Positions 17,811 to 26,869 of a stretch of DNA of 64,000 nucleotides are shown here, piece by piece (position 1 is the stretch's first letter; the number at the start of each line of letters is the position of its first letter). Below the pieces are notes generated by a model. That model saw nothing but the letters and a program-made list of their open reading frames with translations. It had not been told where the DNA came from and did no database searches. This DNA comes from Paranoxybacillus vitaminiphilus. Its GTDB lineage: Bacteria > Bacillota > Bacilli > Bacillales > Anoxybacillaceae. A program made the translations under genes and the position numbers. Location: contig NZ_QLMH01000003.1 in NCBI RefSeq assembly GCF_003259935.1, forward strand, positions 156,628 through 220,627. The letters are read 5' to 3'.

Positions 17811-17936
17811 GGAAGAGGCTGATCCACAAATGTTTGACCTCAAGTGCATTCTACTGTAAATTCCTTTATTCGATGTTATGGTCCTATCATTTTGCTGCGG
17901 GGTCTGACACATTGTTTGGTCGGCCTCTTCTTTTTT
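17811..17936 (+). repeat. Long palindrome family member at the ytkL 3' end
   Basis: GAAGAGGCTGATC (17812-17824) pairs with GGTCGGCCTCTTC (17918-17930). Differences between the arms fall as G-U pairs, so RNA pairing survives. Inner AATGT/ACATT and GACC/GGTC blocks follow the family plan, and T6 comes after the outer arm. Confidence 0.75.
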
Positions 17937-18162
17937 GCCAAAAATGAAAAGTACTTATTTATAGTTAAAATCAATGTTCATTTTCATACAAAACTCATTC
18001 ATGCAGGTGTGAACGCCGTGTATCAGATGATCAAAAAGTATCTCCAAACGCGTTTACGAATAGGGTAGACACACCCGATTCGCGTCAACGTTGCCTAACA
18101 TTAGCGAATAAACATTTTTAACATGGTTTAAGATTTTTATTAAGAATGATAACCTGGTTTCA
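17937..18162. other. Intergenic stretch with no recognised feature
   Basis: About 226 nt of AT-rich sequence between the palindrome and the ytoI promoter. I see no open frame with a ribosome site, no repeat shared with the rest of the window and no clear structure. Confidence 0.5.
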
Positions 18163-18191
18163 TTGAATCCGCTCACATTCATCTTTATAAT
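18163..18191 (+). promoter_or_regulatory. SigA-type promoter for ytoI
   Basis: TTGAAT (18163-18168), a 17-nt spacer and a perfect TATAAT (18186-18191), 37 nt upstream of the TTG start. Confidence 0.75.
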
Positions 18192-18227
18192 GAAAAATAG
18201 ACATCATGTTTAAAGGGTGAAGAAACT

Positions 18228-19541
18228 TTGGCGACAAAACATGAGCAAATTTTACAATATATTGATAGCCTTCCGGTTGGAGAAAAAATTTCTGTCCGGC
18301 AAATTGCCAAGGAAATGGGTGTGAGTGAGGGAACGGCATATCGGGCGATTAAAGATGCTGAAAATAAAGGATATGTAAGCACGATTGAGCGTGTCGGAAC
18401 GATTCGCATTGAACGGAAAAAGAAGGAAAATATTGAAAAGCTGACTTATGCCGAGGTTGTTAACATCGTTGACGGCCAAGTTCTTGGAGGGCGTGAAGGG
18501 CTTCATAAGACGTTAAACCGCTTTGTGATCGGGGCAATGCAATTAGAAGCAATGATGCGCTATACAGGAGCGGGTGATTTGTTAATTGTTGGGAACCGGA
18601 CAAAAGCGCATCAACTGGCTTTGGAAGCAGGAGCGGCTGTTTTAATTACGGGCGGCTTTGATACGGAAGAACATGTCAAAAAATTAGCTGACGAATTGCA
18701 GCTGCCCATTATTTCAACAAGTTATGACACGTTTACAGTGGCAACGATGATTAACCGTGCCATTTACGATCAGCTGATTAAAAAAGAAATCGTTCTTGTC
18801 GAAGATATTTTAACGCCGCTAGAAAAAACGGTATATTTACAAGTTTCTGATAAAGTGGATAAATGGTATGAGCTAAACCAGACAACGAAGCATGGGCGTT
18901 TCCCGGTAGTGGACCAACAGCTGAAAGTGCAGGGAGTTGTAACGGCGAAAGATATAATGGGGCAAGATCGGCAGCTGCCGATTGAAAAGGTAATGACGAA
19001 AAATCCGATTACTGTGAGCGGAAAAACGTCAGTTGCCTCTGCTTCTCATATGATGGTATGGGAAGGAATCGAAATATTGCCGGTTGTTGATGATAACAAT
19101 CGTTTGCAAGGCATTATAAGCCGTCAGGATGTTTTAAAAGCGCTGCAAATGATTCAGCGTCAGCCGCAAGTCGGTGAGACCATTGATGATATTATTACGA
19201 GTCAGTTTCTTGAAATAGAAAGCGACCAAAAGGAAGACATATTCCGTTGCAGGATTACGCCGCAAATGACAAACCATTTAGGTACTCTTTCATATGGTGT
19301 GTTTACAACGATAGTTACAGAGGCGGCAACTCGTGCGCTCCGTCTTTACAAAAAAGGAGATTTAGTGGTAGAGAATATTACGATTTATTTTATTAAGCCG
19401 GTACAAATCGATAGCACAGTTGAAATTAAACCGAAATTGTTGGAAATCGGGCGGAAATTTGGAAAGGTAGATGTCGAAGTTTATAACGAGGGAATGGTCG
19501 TTGGCAAAGCGATGATGATGTGCCAATTAATTGACCGCTGA
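18228..19541 (+). CDS. ytoI: HTH-DRTGG-CBS-hotdog protein YtoI
   Basis: 437 residues in four modules: a winged or LexA-like HTH at 5-60 (VRQIAKEMGVSEGTAYRAIK), a DRTGG domain at about 70-185, a CBS pair at about 195-310 and a C-terminal hotdog domain (310-437) of the acyl-CoA thioesterase type. The layout suggests a DNA-binding sensor of an adenylate or acyl-CoA ligand, but no target is known. It starts with TTG after AAAGGGTGAAG and has its own strong promoter. Confidence 0.92.
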   Translation: MATKHEQILQYIDSLPVGEKISVRQIAKEMGVSEGTAYRAIKDAENKGYVSTIERVGTIRIERKKKENIEKLTYAEVVNIVDGQVLGGREGLHKTLNRFVIGAMQLEAMMRYTGAGDLLIVGNRTKAHQLALEAGAAVLITGGFDTEEHVKKLADELQLPIISTSYDTFTVATMINRAIYDQLIKKEIVLVEDILTPLEKTVYLQVSDKVDKWYELNQTTKHGRFPVVDQQLKVQGVVTAKDIMGQDRQLPIEKVMTKNPITVSGKTSVASASHMMVWEGIEILPVVDDNNRLQGIISRQDVLKALQMIQRQPQVGETIDDIITSQFLEIESDQKEDIFRCRITPQMTNHLGTLSYGVFTTIVTEAATRALRLYKKGDLVVENITIYFIKPVQIDSTVEIKPKLLEIGRKFGKVDVEVYNEGMVVGKAMMMCQLIDR

Positions 19542-19567
19542 AAAAGCGGAGCCACATGAACATGAAG

Positions 19568-19598
19568 AAAAAACGGGGAAGCTCACCCCCCGTTTTTT
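19568..19598. terminator. Bidirectional terminator between ytoI and ytpI
   Basis: AAAAAACGGGG (19568-19578) pairs with CCCCGTTTTTT (19588-19598). The A/T arms give U tracts for both convergent genes. Confidence 0.88.
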
Positions 19599-19894
19599 CC
19601 TAATTGTTGCGCTTCTTCGATGACAAGTGGCAAATAATATTTATAGGCACGAATTCCAGCCCATGCACTGCCGCCGCCAACGAGCAAGAAAACGATACCA
19701 ACAATGAGCGAAATCGTTGTTTGGTGAATAAAAAATTGATTAATGGCAAAGAAAAAGACGAACGCTCCAAGGGCAATGCTCGACTTGGCGGAAATCCAGC
19801 GGCGTTCCATCGGGCGGTTGCTGCGAAAGTATTTTAATTTGTAATAAATGTAAAAAGCGAGCGAAAAAATAATCAAAATAACAAATACAGGCAT
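19583..19894 (-). CDS. ytpI: YtpI-family membrane protein
   Basis: A 103-residue membrane protein with three hydrophobic segments at about residues 2-18, 42-60 and 67-86, and a conserved basic stretch between the first two. YtpI family, function unknown. The start is placed at 19894 because GGAGG lies just upstream; an ATG 15 nt earlier overlaps that site. Its 3' end reaches into the shared terminator. Confidence 0.85.
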   Translation of the reverse strand: MPVFVILIIFSLAFYIYYKLKYFRSNRPMERRWISAKSSIALGAFVFFFAINQFFIHQTTISLIVGIVFLLVGGGSAWAGIRAYKYYLPLVIEEAQQLGKNGG

Positions 19895-20050
19895 ATGTGC
19901 AACCTCCATGTTCAGTCTCTTTACTCATTGTACAAAGAAATGATGCAGAATTCTAGCCATGTACGGTTTTAGACAGCAGAAAAATGATTTTCCTATTAAC
20001 TATGTGATATGATTTTAATAAAAAATTCATTCTGTAAAGAGGAGAAAAAC

Positions 20051-20995
20051 ATGAAAGAAAAAGTATGGCAAATTTTAGAGGAAATTAAGCAATTTGACAC
20101 CATTATTATTCACCGTCATGTTCGACCTGACCCTGATGCTTATGGCTCACAAGGGGGGTTAGCAGAAATTTTAAAAGCGTCTTTTCCTGAAAAAAATATT
20201 TATACAGTAGGAAAAGAAGAAGAATCGCTGAACTTTTTAAGAAGAATGAATCACATTCCAGATGAAGCGTATGAGAATGCTTTAGTCATCGTCTGTGATA
20301 CGGCTAACCAAGAACGGATATGTGATCAGCGCTATAATCTTGGGAAAAAATTGATTAAAATTGATCATCATCCAAATGAAGATGCATACGGTGACATTTT
20401 ATGGGTCGATACAACAGCAAGCTCTTGTAGTGAAATGATTTATGAGTTTTATTTAATGGGAAAAGAGCATGGATTAGTCATGACAAAGGAAGCGGCACGT
20501 TTAATTTATGCAGGGATTGTTGGTGATACAGGACGCTTTCTTTTCCCGAGCACGAATCCAAAAACGTTTAAATATGCAAGCGAGCTTATTGAATATGGGA
20601 TTTCGTTTACAGAGATATATGATGGGTTATATCGTACAAAACTAAATGTTGCTCATTTAAGCGGGTATGTGCTGCAAAACTTTAAAATATCCGAAGCAGG
20701 CGTCGCTTCTATGATTATTTCCAAAGACCTTTTAAAAGAGTATAACGTATCTCCTTCAGAAGCGTCTCAACTGGTCGGTATTCTCGGCAATATTGAAGGA
20801 ATTGTGGCGTGGGTATTTTTTGTCGAAGAAGACAATCAAATTCGCGTTCGTCTTCGTTCAAAAGGTCCTGTTATTAACGAAGTGGCAAAGAAATATAAAG
20901 GCGGAGGCCATCCGCTGGCGGCAGGCGCTTCCATTTATTCATGGGATGAAGTCGATAACGTACTTGCCGATTTAGAAGCTGTTTGCAGGGTCTGA
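20051..20995 (+). CDS. nrnA: Bifunctional oligoribonuclease / pAp phosphatase NrnA
   Basis: A 314-residue DHH-DHHA1 phosphoesterase that degrades nanoRNAs and dephosphorylates 3'-phosphoadenosine 5'-phosphate. DHH ligands appear in RPDPDAYGS near residue 28, CDTAN near 85 and IDHHPN near 107; the DHHA1 signature GGGHPLAAG is near the C-terminus. ATG 20051 follows AAAGAGGAG; the longer frame from 20009 includes that site and is rejected. The final codons (Cys-Arg-Val-stop) lie in the palindromic terminator shared with ytrI. Confidence 0.95.
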   Translation: MKEKVWQILEEIKQFDTIIIHRHVRPDPDAYGSQGGLAEILKASFPEKNIYTVGKEEESLNFLRRMNHIPDEAYENALVIVCDTANQERICDQRYNLGKKLIKIDHHPNEDAYGDILWVDTTASSCSEMIYEFYLMGKEHGLVMTKEAARLIYAGIVGDTGRFLFPSTNPKTFKYASELIEYGISFTEIYDGLYRTKLNVAHLSGYVLQNFKISEAGVASMIISKDLLKEYNVSPSEASQLVGILGNIEGIVAWVFFVEEDNQIRVRLRSKGPVINEVAKKYKGGGHPLAAGASIYSWDEVDNVLADLEAVCRV

Positions 20996-21037
20996 CCCCC
21001 GCTGCGTTAACGCGGTGGGGGTCAGACCCCTTGTTTT
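20988..21037. terminator. Shared palindromic terminator carrying both nrnA and ytrI stop codons
   Basis: GGGTCTGACCCCC (20988-21000) pairs perfectly with GGGGGTCAGACCC (21017-21029), with GCGTTAACGC at the apex. The nrnA stop TGA (20993-20995) and the ytrI stop TGA (complement of 21022-21024) sit in opposite arms inside the same GGTCTGACC core. This core is shared with the inner arms of the long palindrome family. Confidence 0.85.
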
Positions 21038-21525
21038 ATTTTTAAGTCAATCGATAATGTAGTAAATAAAAATAATTCGGATATTTCTACTTTGTAGTGT
21101 CGGTCATCGATTTGAAATGTTTTATTTTCAATCGTTTTTTTTAGCAGTTCTTTGCTTTTATATGCAGTTTCAATGTCTTTGGCAATGAGATGGGAAATAT
21201 CATTTTTTATGCTTTCTTCAATGCGGAATTTTGTATAAGAATCGAGTTTATATTGTTCGGCATTAATAATGTTGATTTTAATATCTTGAATGGTTAACTT
21301 CTTTTTATTCTCTTTGTTTAATTGAATATAATCTTGCTGCCAAATTTGAATATCGTTTTGCAAATCGATAATCTCGTCTTTCAACTTCGCTATTTGCCGC
21401 ACTTGTTTTTCTTGCAAAATCCCAAACAACTGCAAAAATACAAGCCAGCTTATAACGGCGCCCACAGCCATTCCGGCGAAAAAGCGCTGCCATGTTTTAT
21501 CGCGGTGATAAGGAGGAATTCTCAT
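21022..21525 (-). CDS. ytrI: Sporulation membrane protein YtrI
   Basis: A 167-residue protein with a basic N-terminus, one membrane segment at about residues 17-37 and a long predicted coiled coil (about 40-90). YtrI is made in the mother cell under SigE in B. subtilis and is needed for efficient sporulation. The ATG at 21525 overlaps the ytrH stop (ATGA) and has GGAG 11 nt upstream. A longer ATG at 21552 lacks a site. Confidence 0.88.
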   Translation of the reverse strand: MRIPPYHRDKTWQRFFAGMAVGAVISWLVFLQLFGILQEKQVRQIAKLKDEIIDLQNDIQIWQQDYIQLNKENKKKLTIQDIKINIINAEQYKLDSYTKFRIEESIKNDISHLIAKDIETAYKSKELLKKTIENKTFQIDDRHYKVEISELFLFTTLSIDLKIKQGV

Positions 21526-21863
21526 GAAGAACCATGCTCCTGTGTGAGCCATGTAATGATAATGACACCGGTTTGTGCCCCGCCGATGGCTGAGAGAATA
21601 AGAAGCATTTGTTTAATGATATTGCGCGTTTCACCTTGGAAAAGTCCGCGTTCTACGCTGTAAAACGTATCAAATGTTCCACCGATGGCTGAAATAAGCG
21701 CCCAAATTTTTAAGCTGTTGGCAAACCGATAGATCGTTGCTAGCGGCGGCTCACCTGTCAAAAAGGCGCCAAACCCTCCGATTAATGACCCGCCTAACAG
21801 CACTCCTAAAGCGATAAAATAGCTTTGAATAAAAGCTGGTAAAAACGCCACTTTAATCTCCAT
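21522..21863 (-). CDS. ytrH: Sporulation membrane protein YtrH
   Basis: A 113-residue protein with three hydrophobic segments at about residues 14-37, 50-65 and 83-105 (the last ending GVIIITWLT). YtrH is a SigE-regulated sporulation protein in B. subtilis. Its stop overlaps the ytrI start, so the two are coupled. The gene is divergent from dnaE, whose start lies about 120 nt away. Confidence 0.88.
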   Translation of the reverse strand: MEIKVAFLPAFIQSYFIALGVLLGGSLIGGFGAFLTGEPPLATIYRFANSLKIWALISAIGGTFDTFYSVERGLFQGETRNIIKQMLLILSAIGGAQTGVIIITWLTQEHGSS

Positions 21864-21984
21864 TTGTCACTCATTCCTTTCACTAATAATATGTATATGG
21901 ACAACCGCGATGAAGTATGTTTTGCTTTTAAAAACGGTCATTCACTATAATGAAGGAAAAGAGTGTAAAAAGGTGGGGAGAACA

Positions 21985-24900
21985 TTGTCATTTGTTCACC
22001 TTCATGTACGCAGTGCTTACAGTTTGTTAAACAGCGCGGCAAAAATTGAAGAGATCGTCAAAAGGGCGAGCGAACTTGGATTTAATGCTCTTGCGTTAAC
22101 AGATGAAAACGTACTATATGGTGTCATTCCTTTTTATAAAGAATGTAAAAAATACGGACTTAAACCGATTATTGGCATGATTGCGGACATTGTGCTTGAA
22201 CGCAAGCAACCATCATTCCCGTTAGTTTTATTAGCAAAAAGTGAAACAGGGTATCGTAACTTATTGAAAATCAGCAGTGTGATTCAGACGAAAACTCCGG
22301 ACGGGATTCCCGAAAAATGGCTGCGATACTACACTGAGGGACTCATAGCCATTACTCCCGGAATGAATGGATGCATTGAATCATTGCTTTTGCAAAAGCA
22401 ATTTACAGAGGCAATGGATGTATTAACAACTTATAAACAGTTATTTGGAAGCGAACAATTTTACATAGGACTACAAAACCACGGACTAAATGATGAAACA
22501 GATTTACAAATGGAGTTAATTCGCTTGAGCGAGGAAACGAAGACCCCGCTTGTTGCTACAAACGATGTTCACTATGTAAATAAAGAAGATGCGTTCGTCC
22601 ATGATTGTTTGCTGGCGATTAAACACGGTGTGAAACTTGATGACGAAAACCGGCCGCGCCTTCAAAGCAATGAATATTATTTAAAACCGGCCAAGGAAAT
22701 GATCGATTTGTTCCGCCATTGTCCGTCAGCGGTCGCAAATACAGTGCGGATTGCTGAACAATGCAACGTAGAAATTGAGATGGGGAAAATAAAGCTGCCG
22801 AAATATCCAGTGCCGGCGAATCAATCAGCTCATGATTATTTGCGCGAGCTTTGCCTGAAAGGACTGCATGAACGTTTTTGGCAGCCTGAGGATGTTTATT
22901 TAAAACGTCTTGAGTACGAATTAGATGTCATTAAGAAAATGAACTTTAGCGACTACTTTTTAATTGTTTGGGATTTTATGAAATTTGCTCATGAACAAGG
23001 GATTTTAACAGGACCGGGGCGCGGTTCGGCTGCCGGTTCTCTCGTTGCTTACGTGCTTCATATTACTAATGTAGATCCGATTAAATATGGATTGCTTTTT
23101 GAAAGATTTTTAAACCCGGAACGTATTTCCATGCCTGACATTGATATTGACTTTCCTGATGAGCGCCGCGACGAAGTGATTCAATATGTAGTGAAAAAAT
23201 ACGGAAAGCAGCATGTCGCACAAATTATTACGTTCGGTACTCTGGCAGCAAAAGCAGCGCTGCGTGACATTGGGAGGGTGATGGGGGCTTCTAAGAATGA
23301 AATTGATTTTTTGACAAAGCAGGTTCCGAACAAGCTTGGAATTACACTTCGGGAAGCGTATGAACAATCTTCTTCATTGCAACGGGCGGTGAAAGAGTCA
23401 CCTCTTGCCAGAAAAATTTTTGAAACGGCGCTGAAAATTGAAGGGCTTCCGCGCCATACATCAACGCATGCAGCCGGCATTGTGATCAGCGAGCAGCCGC
23501 TAAGTGATATCGTTCCGCTGCAAGAAGGCTACGAGCAAATTTATTTAACGCAATACCCGATGGATATTTTAGAAGAGTTAGGACTGTTAAAAATGGATTT
23601 CCTTGGGTTGCGCACGCTAACTTTAATTGAAAACGTTCGTACGCTTATTAAGCACAAAACAGGAAAGACGCTTGATTTACAGGCGATTCCGTTCGATGAT
23701 GCAAAAACATACGCTCTGTTAAGCCGCGGGGATACGACAGGCGTTTTCCAATTAGAATCGGAAGGAATGAGAAAAGTATTACAAGAACTGCAGCCGTCCA
23801 AATTTGAAGATATCGTGGCAGCGAATGCTTTATATCGTCCAGGTCCGATGGATTACATTCCTGTATACATTAAACGAAAACATCGTCAAGAAACCGTTAC
23901 TTATCCGCATCCTGATTTAGAGCCGATTTTAAAATCCACTTACGGGGTGCTCATTTACCAAGAGCAAATTATGCAAATCGCTGCGAAAATGGCCGGTTTC
24001 TCTTTAGGACAGGCAGATTTGCTGCGCCGTGCGGTCGGAAAGAAGAAAAAAGACATTCTTGATCAGGAAAGAGAGCATTTCGTAAAAGGATGCATGGAAA
24101 AAGGCTATAGCAAGGAGACAGCCGAGGAAATATATGACTTAATTGTCCGCTTTGCCAATTACGGATTTAACCGGAGCCATGCCGTCGCTTACAGCATGAT
24201 CGCTTACCAGCTCGCTTATTTAAAAGCAAATTACCCTTTATACTTTTATGCCGCATTACTAACGAGCGTTATTGGTCATGAGGAAAAAGTGGCCCAATAT
24301 ATTCTTGAAGCAAAACAAAAAAATATCGCGATTTTACCACCTTCTATCAATAAAAGCTTTTATCCGTTTTCCATTGAAGACGGAAAAATCCGTTACAGCC
24401 TCACGGCGATAAAAAACGTTGGCGCCGCTGCTGTGAAAGCGATTATTCAAGAAAGAAAAAGACGTCCGTTTGCTGATTTGTTTGACGTTTGCATTCGTTT
24501 ATCGCCAAAAACAATCAATCGAAAGATGCTGGAATCTTTTGTGCTTTCCGGTTGCTTCGATGAGTTCGGAGTCGAACGTGCTTCATTGCTGGCCAGCTTA
24601 GATGTTGCCCTCGAGCATGCGGAGCTTGTGCGGCCTGAAGATGGACAAGGGGATTTATTTGCTGAAGAGTTTGCGCTAAAACCGAAATATGTAAATGCCG
24701 AACCTTTAACGGAAGATGAAAAATTAAAACACGAAAAAGAACTGCTTGGCGTTTATTTATCAAGTCATCCTGTTTCTCCATATATCAAGCGTTTTCAGGC
24801 GTTCGGCGCGCTGCCGATTTCGCATATGGCAAAGGCTTTAGGAAAGCCAAAAATAAGTGTTGGTGCTTATATCGCCAAAGAAAGAAAAACGAGAACAAAA

Positions 24901-25332
24901 TTGGGAGAAGAAATGGCATTTTTTACAATTGGCGATGAAAGCGGGGAAACGGAGGCGGTCGCTTTTCCTGATGTATACAATCGCTACCGGCAGCAATTGC
25001 GTAAAGGAGCCGTTTTACTGTTTCAAGGGAAAGCAGAAATTCGTCAAGGGCATTTGCAATTTGTTGTTAAACAAATATGGACGATGGAGGAATTGAACGA
25101 AGCTGAACGTTCTCTTTACTTAAAAATTAGTCCGCACCATATGGCGGCTGGAAAACTAGCAACGTTAAAAACGCTTTTACAACAATATCCTGGTCCATAT
25201 TCTGTATTTCTTTACTATGAGCACGAAAAAAGAACGGTAAAACTTTCAGAAGACTATGCTGTTAACCTCACGAATGAATGTTTAGAACGATTAAGAGAAC
25301 TGCTCGGAGCGGAATATGTTGCCGTAAAATAA
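21985..25332 (+). CDS. dnaE: DNA polymerase III alpha subunit DnaE
   Basis: A 1115-residue replicative polymerase, the same length as B. subtilis DnaE, which extends RNA primers before handing over to PolC. The N-terminal PHP domain starts VHLHVRSAYSLL, the palm carries the catalytic MPDIDIDF at about residues 383-390, and the C-terminal OB fold precedes a short tail. There is no proofreading domain, as expected for DnaE beside PolC. The TTG at 21985 after AAGGTGGGGAG is chosen; a longer frame from 21910 has no site. Confidence 0.97.
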   Translation: MSFVHLHVRSAYSLLNSAAKIEEIVKRASELGFNALALTDENVLYGVIPFYKECKKYGLKPIIGMIADIVLERKQPSFPLVLLAKSETGYRNLLKISSVIQTKTPDGIPEKWLRYYTEGLIAITPGMNGCIESLLLQKQFTEAMDVLTTYKQLFGSEQFYIGLQNHGLNDETDLQMELIRLSEETKTPLVATNDVHYVNKEDAFVHDCLLAIKHGVKLDDENRPRLQSNEYYLKPAKEMIDLFRHCPSAVANTVRIAEQCNVEIEMGKIKLPKYPVPANQSAHDYLRELCLKGLHERFWQPEDVYLKRLEYELDVIKKMNFSDYFLIVWDFMKFAHEQGILTGPGRGSAAGSLVAYVLHITNVDPIKYGLLFERFLNPERISMPDIDIDFPDERRDEVIQYVVKKYGKQHVAQIITFGTLAAKAALRDIGRVMGASKNEIDFLTKQVPNKLGITLREAYEQSSSLQRAVKESPLARKIFETALKIEGLPRHTSTHAAGIVISEQPLSDIVPLQEGYEQIYLTQYPMDILEELGLLKMDFLGLRTLTLIENVRTLIKHKTGKTLDLQAIPFDDAKTYALLSRGDTTGVFQLESEGMRKVLQELQPSKFEDIVAANALYRPGPMDYIPVYIKRKHRQETVTYPHPDLEPILKSTYGVLIYQEQIMQIAAKMAGFSLGQADLLRRAVGKKKKDILDQEREHFVKGCMEKGYSKETAEEIYDLIVRFANYGFNRSHAVAYSMIAYQLAYLKANYPLYFYAALLTSVIGHEEKVAQYILEAKQKNIAILPPSINKSFYPFSIEDGKIRYSLTAIKNVGAAAVKAIIQERKRRPFADLFDVCIRLSPKTINRKMLESFVLSGCFDEFGVERASLLASLDVALEHAELVRPEDGQGDLFAEEFALKPKYVNAEPLTEDEKLKHEKELLGVYLSSHPVSPYIKRFQAFGALPISHMAKALGKPKISVGAYIAKERKTRTKLGEEMAFFTIGDESGETEAVAFPDVYNRYRQQLRKGAVLLFQGKAEIRQGHLQFVVKQIWTMEELNEAERSLYLKISPHHMAAGKLATLKTLLQQYPGPYSVFLYYEHEKRTVKLSEDYAVNLTNECLERLRELLGAEYVAVK

Positions 25333-25338
25333 TAATGC

Positions 25339-25367
25339 TTTACTATATTTATGGATTTTGTTATATT
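25339..25367 (+). promoter_or_regulatory. Probable promoter for the malic enzyme gene
   Basis: TTTACT (25339-25344), a 17-nt spacer and TATATT (25362-25367). The start would be about 25374, just before an operator-like palindrome. Confidence 0.5.
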
Positions 25368-25382
25368 GTTATAAATGTTAAG

Positions 25383-25393
25383 TGGTCAGACCA
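25383..25393. promoter_or_regulatory. FadR/GntR-type operator candidate TGGTCAGACCA
   Basis: A perfect 11-bp palindrome matching the FadR-type pattern TGGTCNGACCA. It is located about 10 nt after the predicted start point of the malic enzyme transcript. A GntR/FadR-type regulator gene follows this operon's enzyme gene. The same GGTCNGACC core also occurs in the window's palindrome family, so repeat debris is the alternative. Confidence 0.5.
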
Positions 25394-25428
25394 GTCGGGA
25401 GTGTAAAAAGATTAAGGAGTGAACCGTT

Positions 25429-26658
25429 TTGTCATTGCGTGAAGAAGCGTTAAAGATTCATAAAAACCATCAAGGAAAATTAGAAGTGAAAGCGAAATTT
25501 CCAATCACCGATGCAAGGGAGCTGAGCTTAGCCTATTCTCCCGGTGTTGCTGAGCCGTGCAGGGAGATTTACGGCGATCGAGAGAAAGTATATGACTACA
25601 CGATGAAAGGAAATACTGTCGCTGTAGTATCTAACGGCACAGCCGTGTTAGGTTTGGGGAATATTGGAGCTGATGCAGCATTGCCGGTTATGGAAGGAAA
25701 AGCTGTTTTATTTAAGAGTTTTGCCGGTGTTGACGCTTTTCCTGTTTGCTTAAATACAACGGATGCTGAGCAAATCGTGCAAACGGTAAAACTTTTGGAG
25801 CCGACTTTTGGCGGTATTAACTTAGAGGACATCGGAGCACCCGATTGTTTTATTATTGAGGAACGATTGAAAAGGGAGCTGGAAATTCCAGTTTTTCATG
25901 ATGACCAACACGGGACAGCTATTGTAACTGTAGCCGGCTTGTTGAATGCTTTAAAGATTGTTGGAAAATCGATAACGGAAATTAAGATCGTTGTTAACGG
26001 AGCTGGTGCTGCCGGCACTGCGATTGTAAAGCTGCTTTATCATTACGGAGTTCGCAACTTGATTATGTGTGATTCAAAGGGAGCCATTTTTGCCGGAAGA
26101 CCGTATGGAATGAATGAAATGAAAGAGGAAGTAGCAAATATAACCAACCCGGAAAAAATGGAAGGACCTTTAGAGGAAATGATGAAAGGTGCAGATGTTT
26201 TTATCGGAGTATCTGTTGCAGGAGCGCTAACAAAAGAAATGATCCGCACCATGAATAAAAATCCAATCATTTTTGCGATGGCGAATCCGACGCCGGAAAT
26301 TATGCCGGAAGATGCAATCGATGCCGGGGCAAAAGTAGTAGGAACCGGACGTTCCGACTATCAAAATCAAGTAAACAACGTGCTGGCATTCCCGGGAATT
26401 TTCCGGGGGGCTTTAGATGTTCGTGCAACACAGATTAATGAGGAAATGAAGATTGCTGCTGTCGAGGCGATTGCTTCGTTAATTAAGGAAGAAGAGTTGA
26501 GTCCTAATTATGTTATTCCTGCTCCGTTCGATCCCCGGGTCGCACCTGCCGTAGCAGCTGCGGTAGCCAAAGCGGCGATGGAAACAGGAGTTGCAAGGAT
26601 TCACCTCAACCCCGAAGATGTGGCAAAGAAAACCCGTCAATTAGCAGCGATTATATAA
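25429..26658 (+). CDS. ytsJ: NAD(P)-dependent malic enzyme (YtsJ-like)
   Basis: A 409-residue enzyme converting malate to pyruvate and CO2 with reduction of NAD(P). Catalytic regions include YSPGVAEPC near residue 35, LEDIGAPDCF near 134 and HDDQHGTA near 155, and the cofactor loop is GAGAAGTA near 190. It starts with TTG after TAAGGAGTG. In B. subtilis YtsJ is the main NADP-linked malic enzyme. No clear terminator separates it from the GntR-type gene. Confidence 0.95.
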   Translation: MSLREEALKIHKNHQGKLEVKAKFPITDARELSLAYSPGVAEPCREIYGDREKVYDYTMKGNTVAVVSNGTAVLGLGNIGADAALPVMEGKAVLFKSFAGVDAFPVCLNTTDAEQIVQTVKLLEPTFGGINLEDIGAPDCFIIEERLKRELEIPVFHDDQHGTAIVTVAGLLNALKIVGKSITEIKIVVNGAGAAGTAIVKLLYHYGVRNLIMCDSKGAIFAGRPYGMNEMKEEVANITNPEKMEGPLEEMMKGADVFIGVSVAGALTKEMIRTMNKNPIIFAMANPTPEIMPEDAIDAGAKVVGTGRSDYQNQVNNVLAFPGIFRGALDVRATQINEEMKIAAVEAIASLIKEEELSPNYVIPAPFDPRVAPAVAAAVAKAAMETGVARIHLNPEDVAKKTRQLAAII

Positions 26659-26795
26659 TGGGGATGAAAAAAAGAGGGTCAAAGGTGCCTGCTATTCTTG
26701 AGAGGAAAGGCTATTGAACAGAATAAATCCGTGCGCTGAATCTAGACAAATTCTCCAGATGATATTTAGTGGAATAATCGGTGCTTATTATCCGC

Positions 26796-26822
26796 AGACT
26801 GCCGCCTTATAGGCAGCAGTCT
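26796..26822 (+). other. Hairpin upstream of the GntR-family gene
   Basis: AGACTGC pairs with GCAGTCT, with an inner GCC/GGC. No T tract follows, so it is a weak terminator or an operator rather than a clear attenuator. The rest of 26659-26869 shows nothing recognisable. Confidence 0.35.
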
Positions 26823-26869
26823 TACGAACGATTAGGATTAGAACAGAATAAAGCGAGTGATGATACAAC

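Noticed and set aside
26659-26710. 17-codon frame after malic enzyme (ATG after TAATGGGG)
   Set aside because: Too short, without a recognisable product and with no independent support. It may be only debris of a decayed palindrome.
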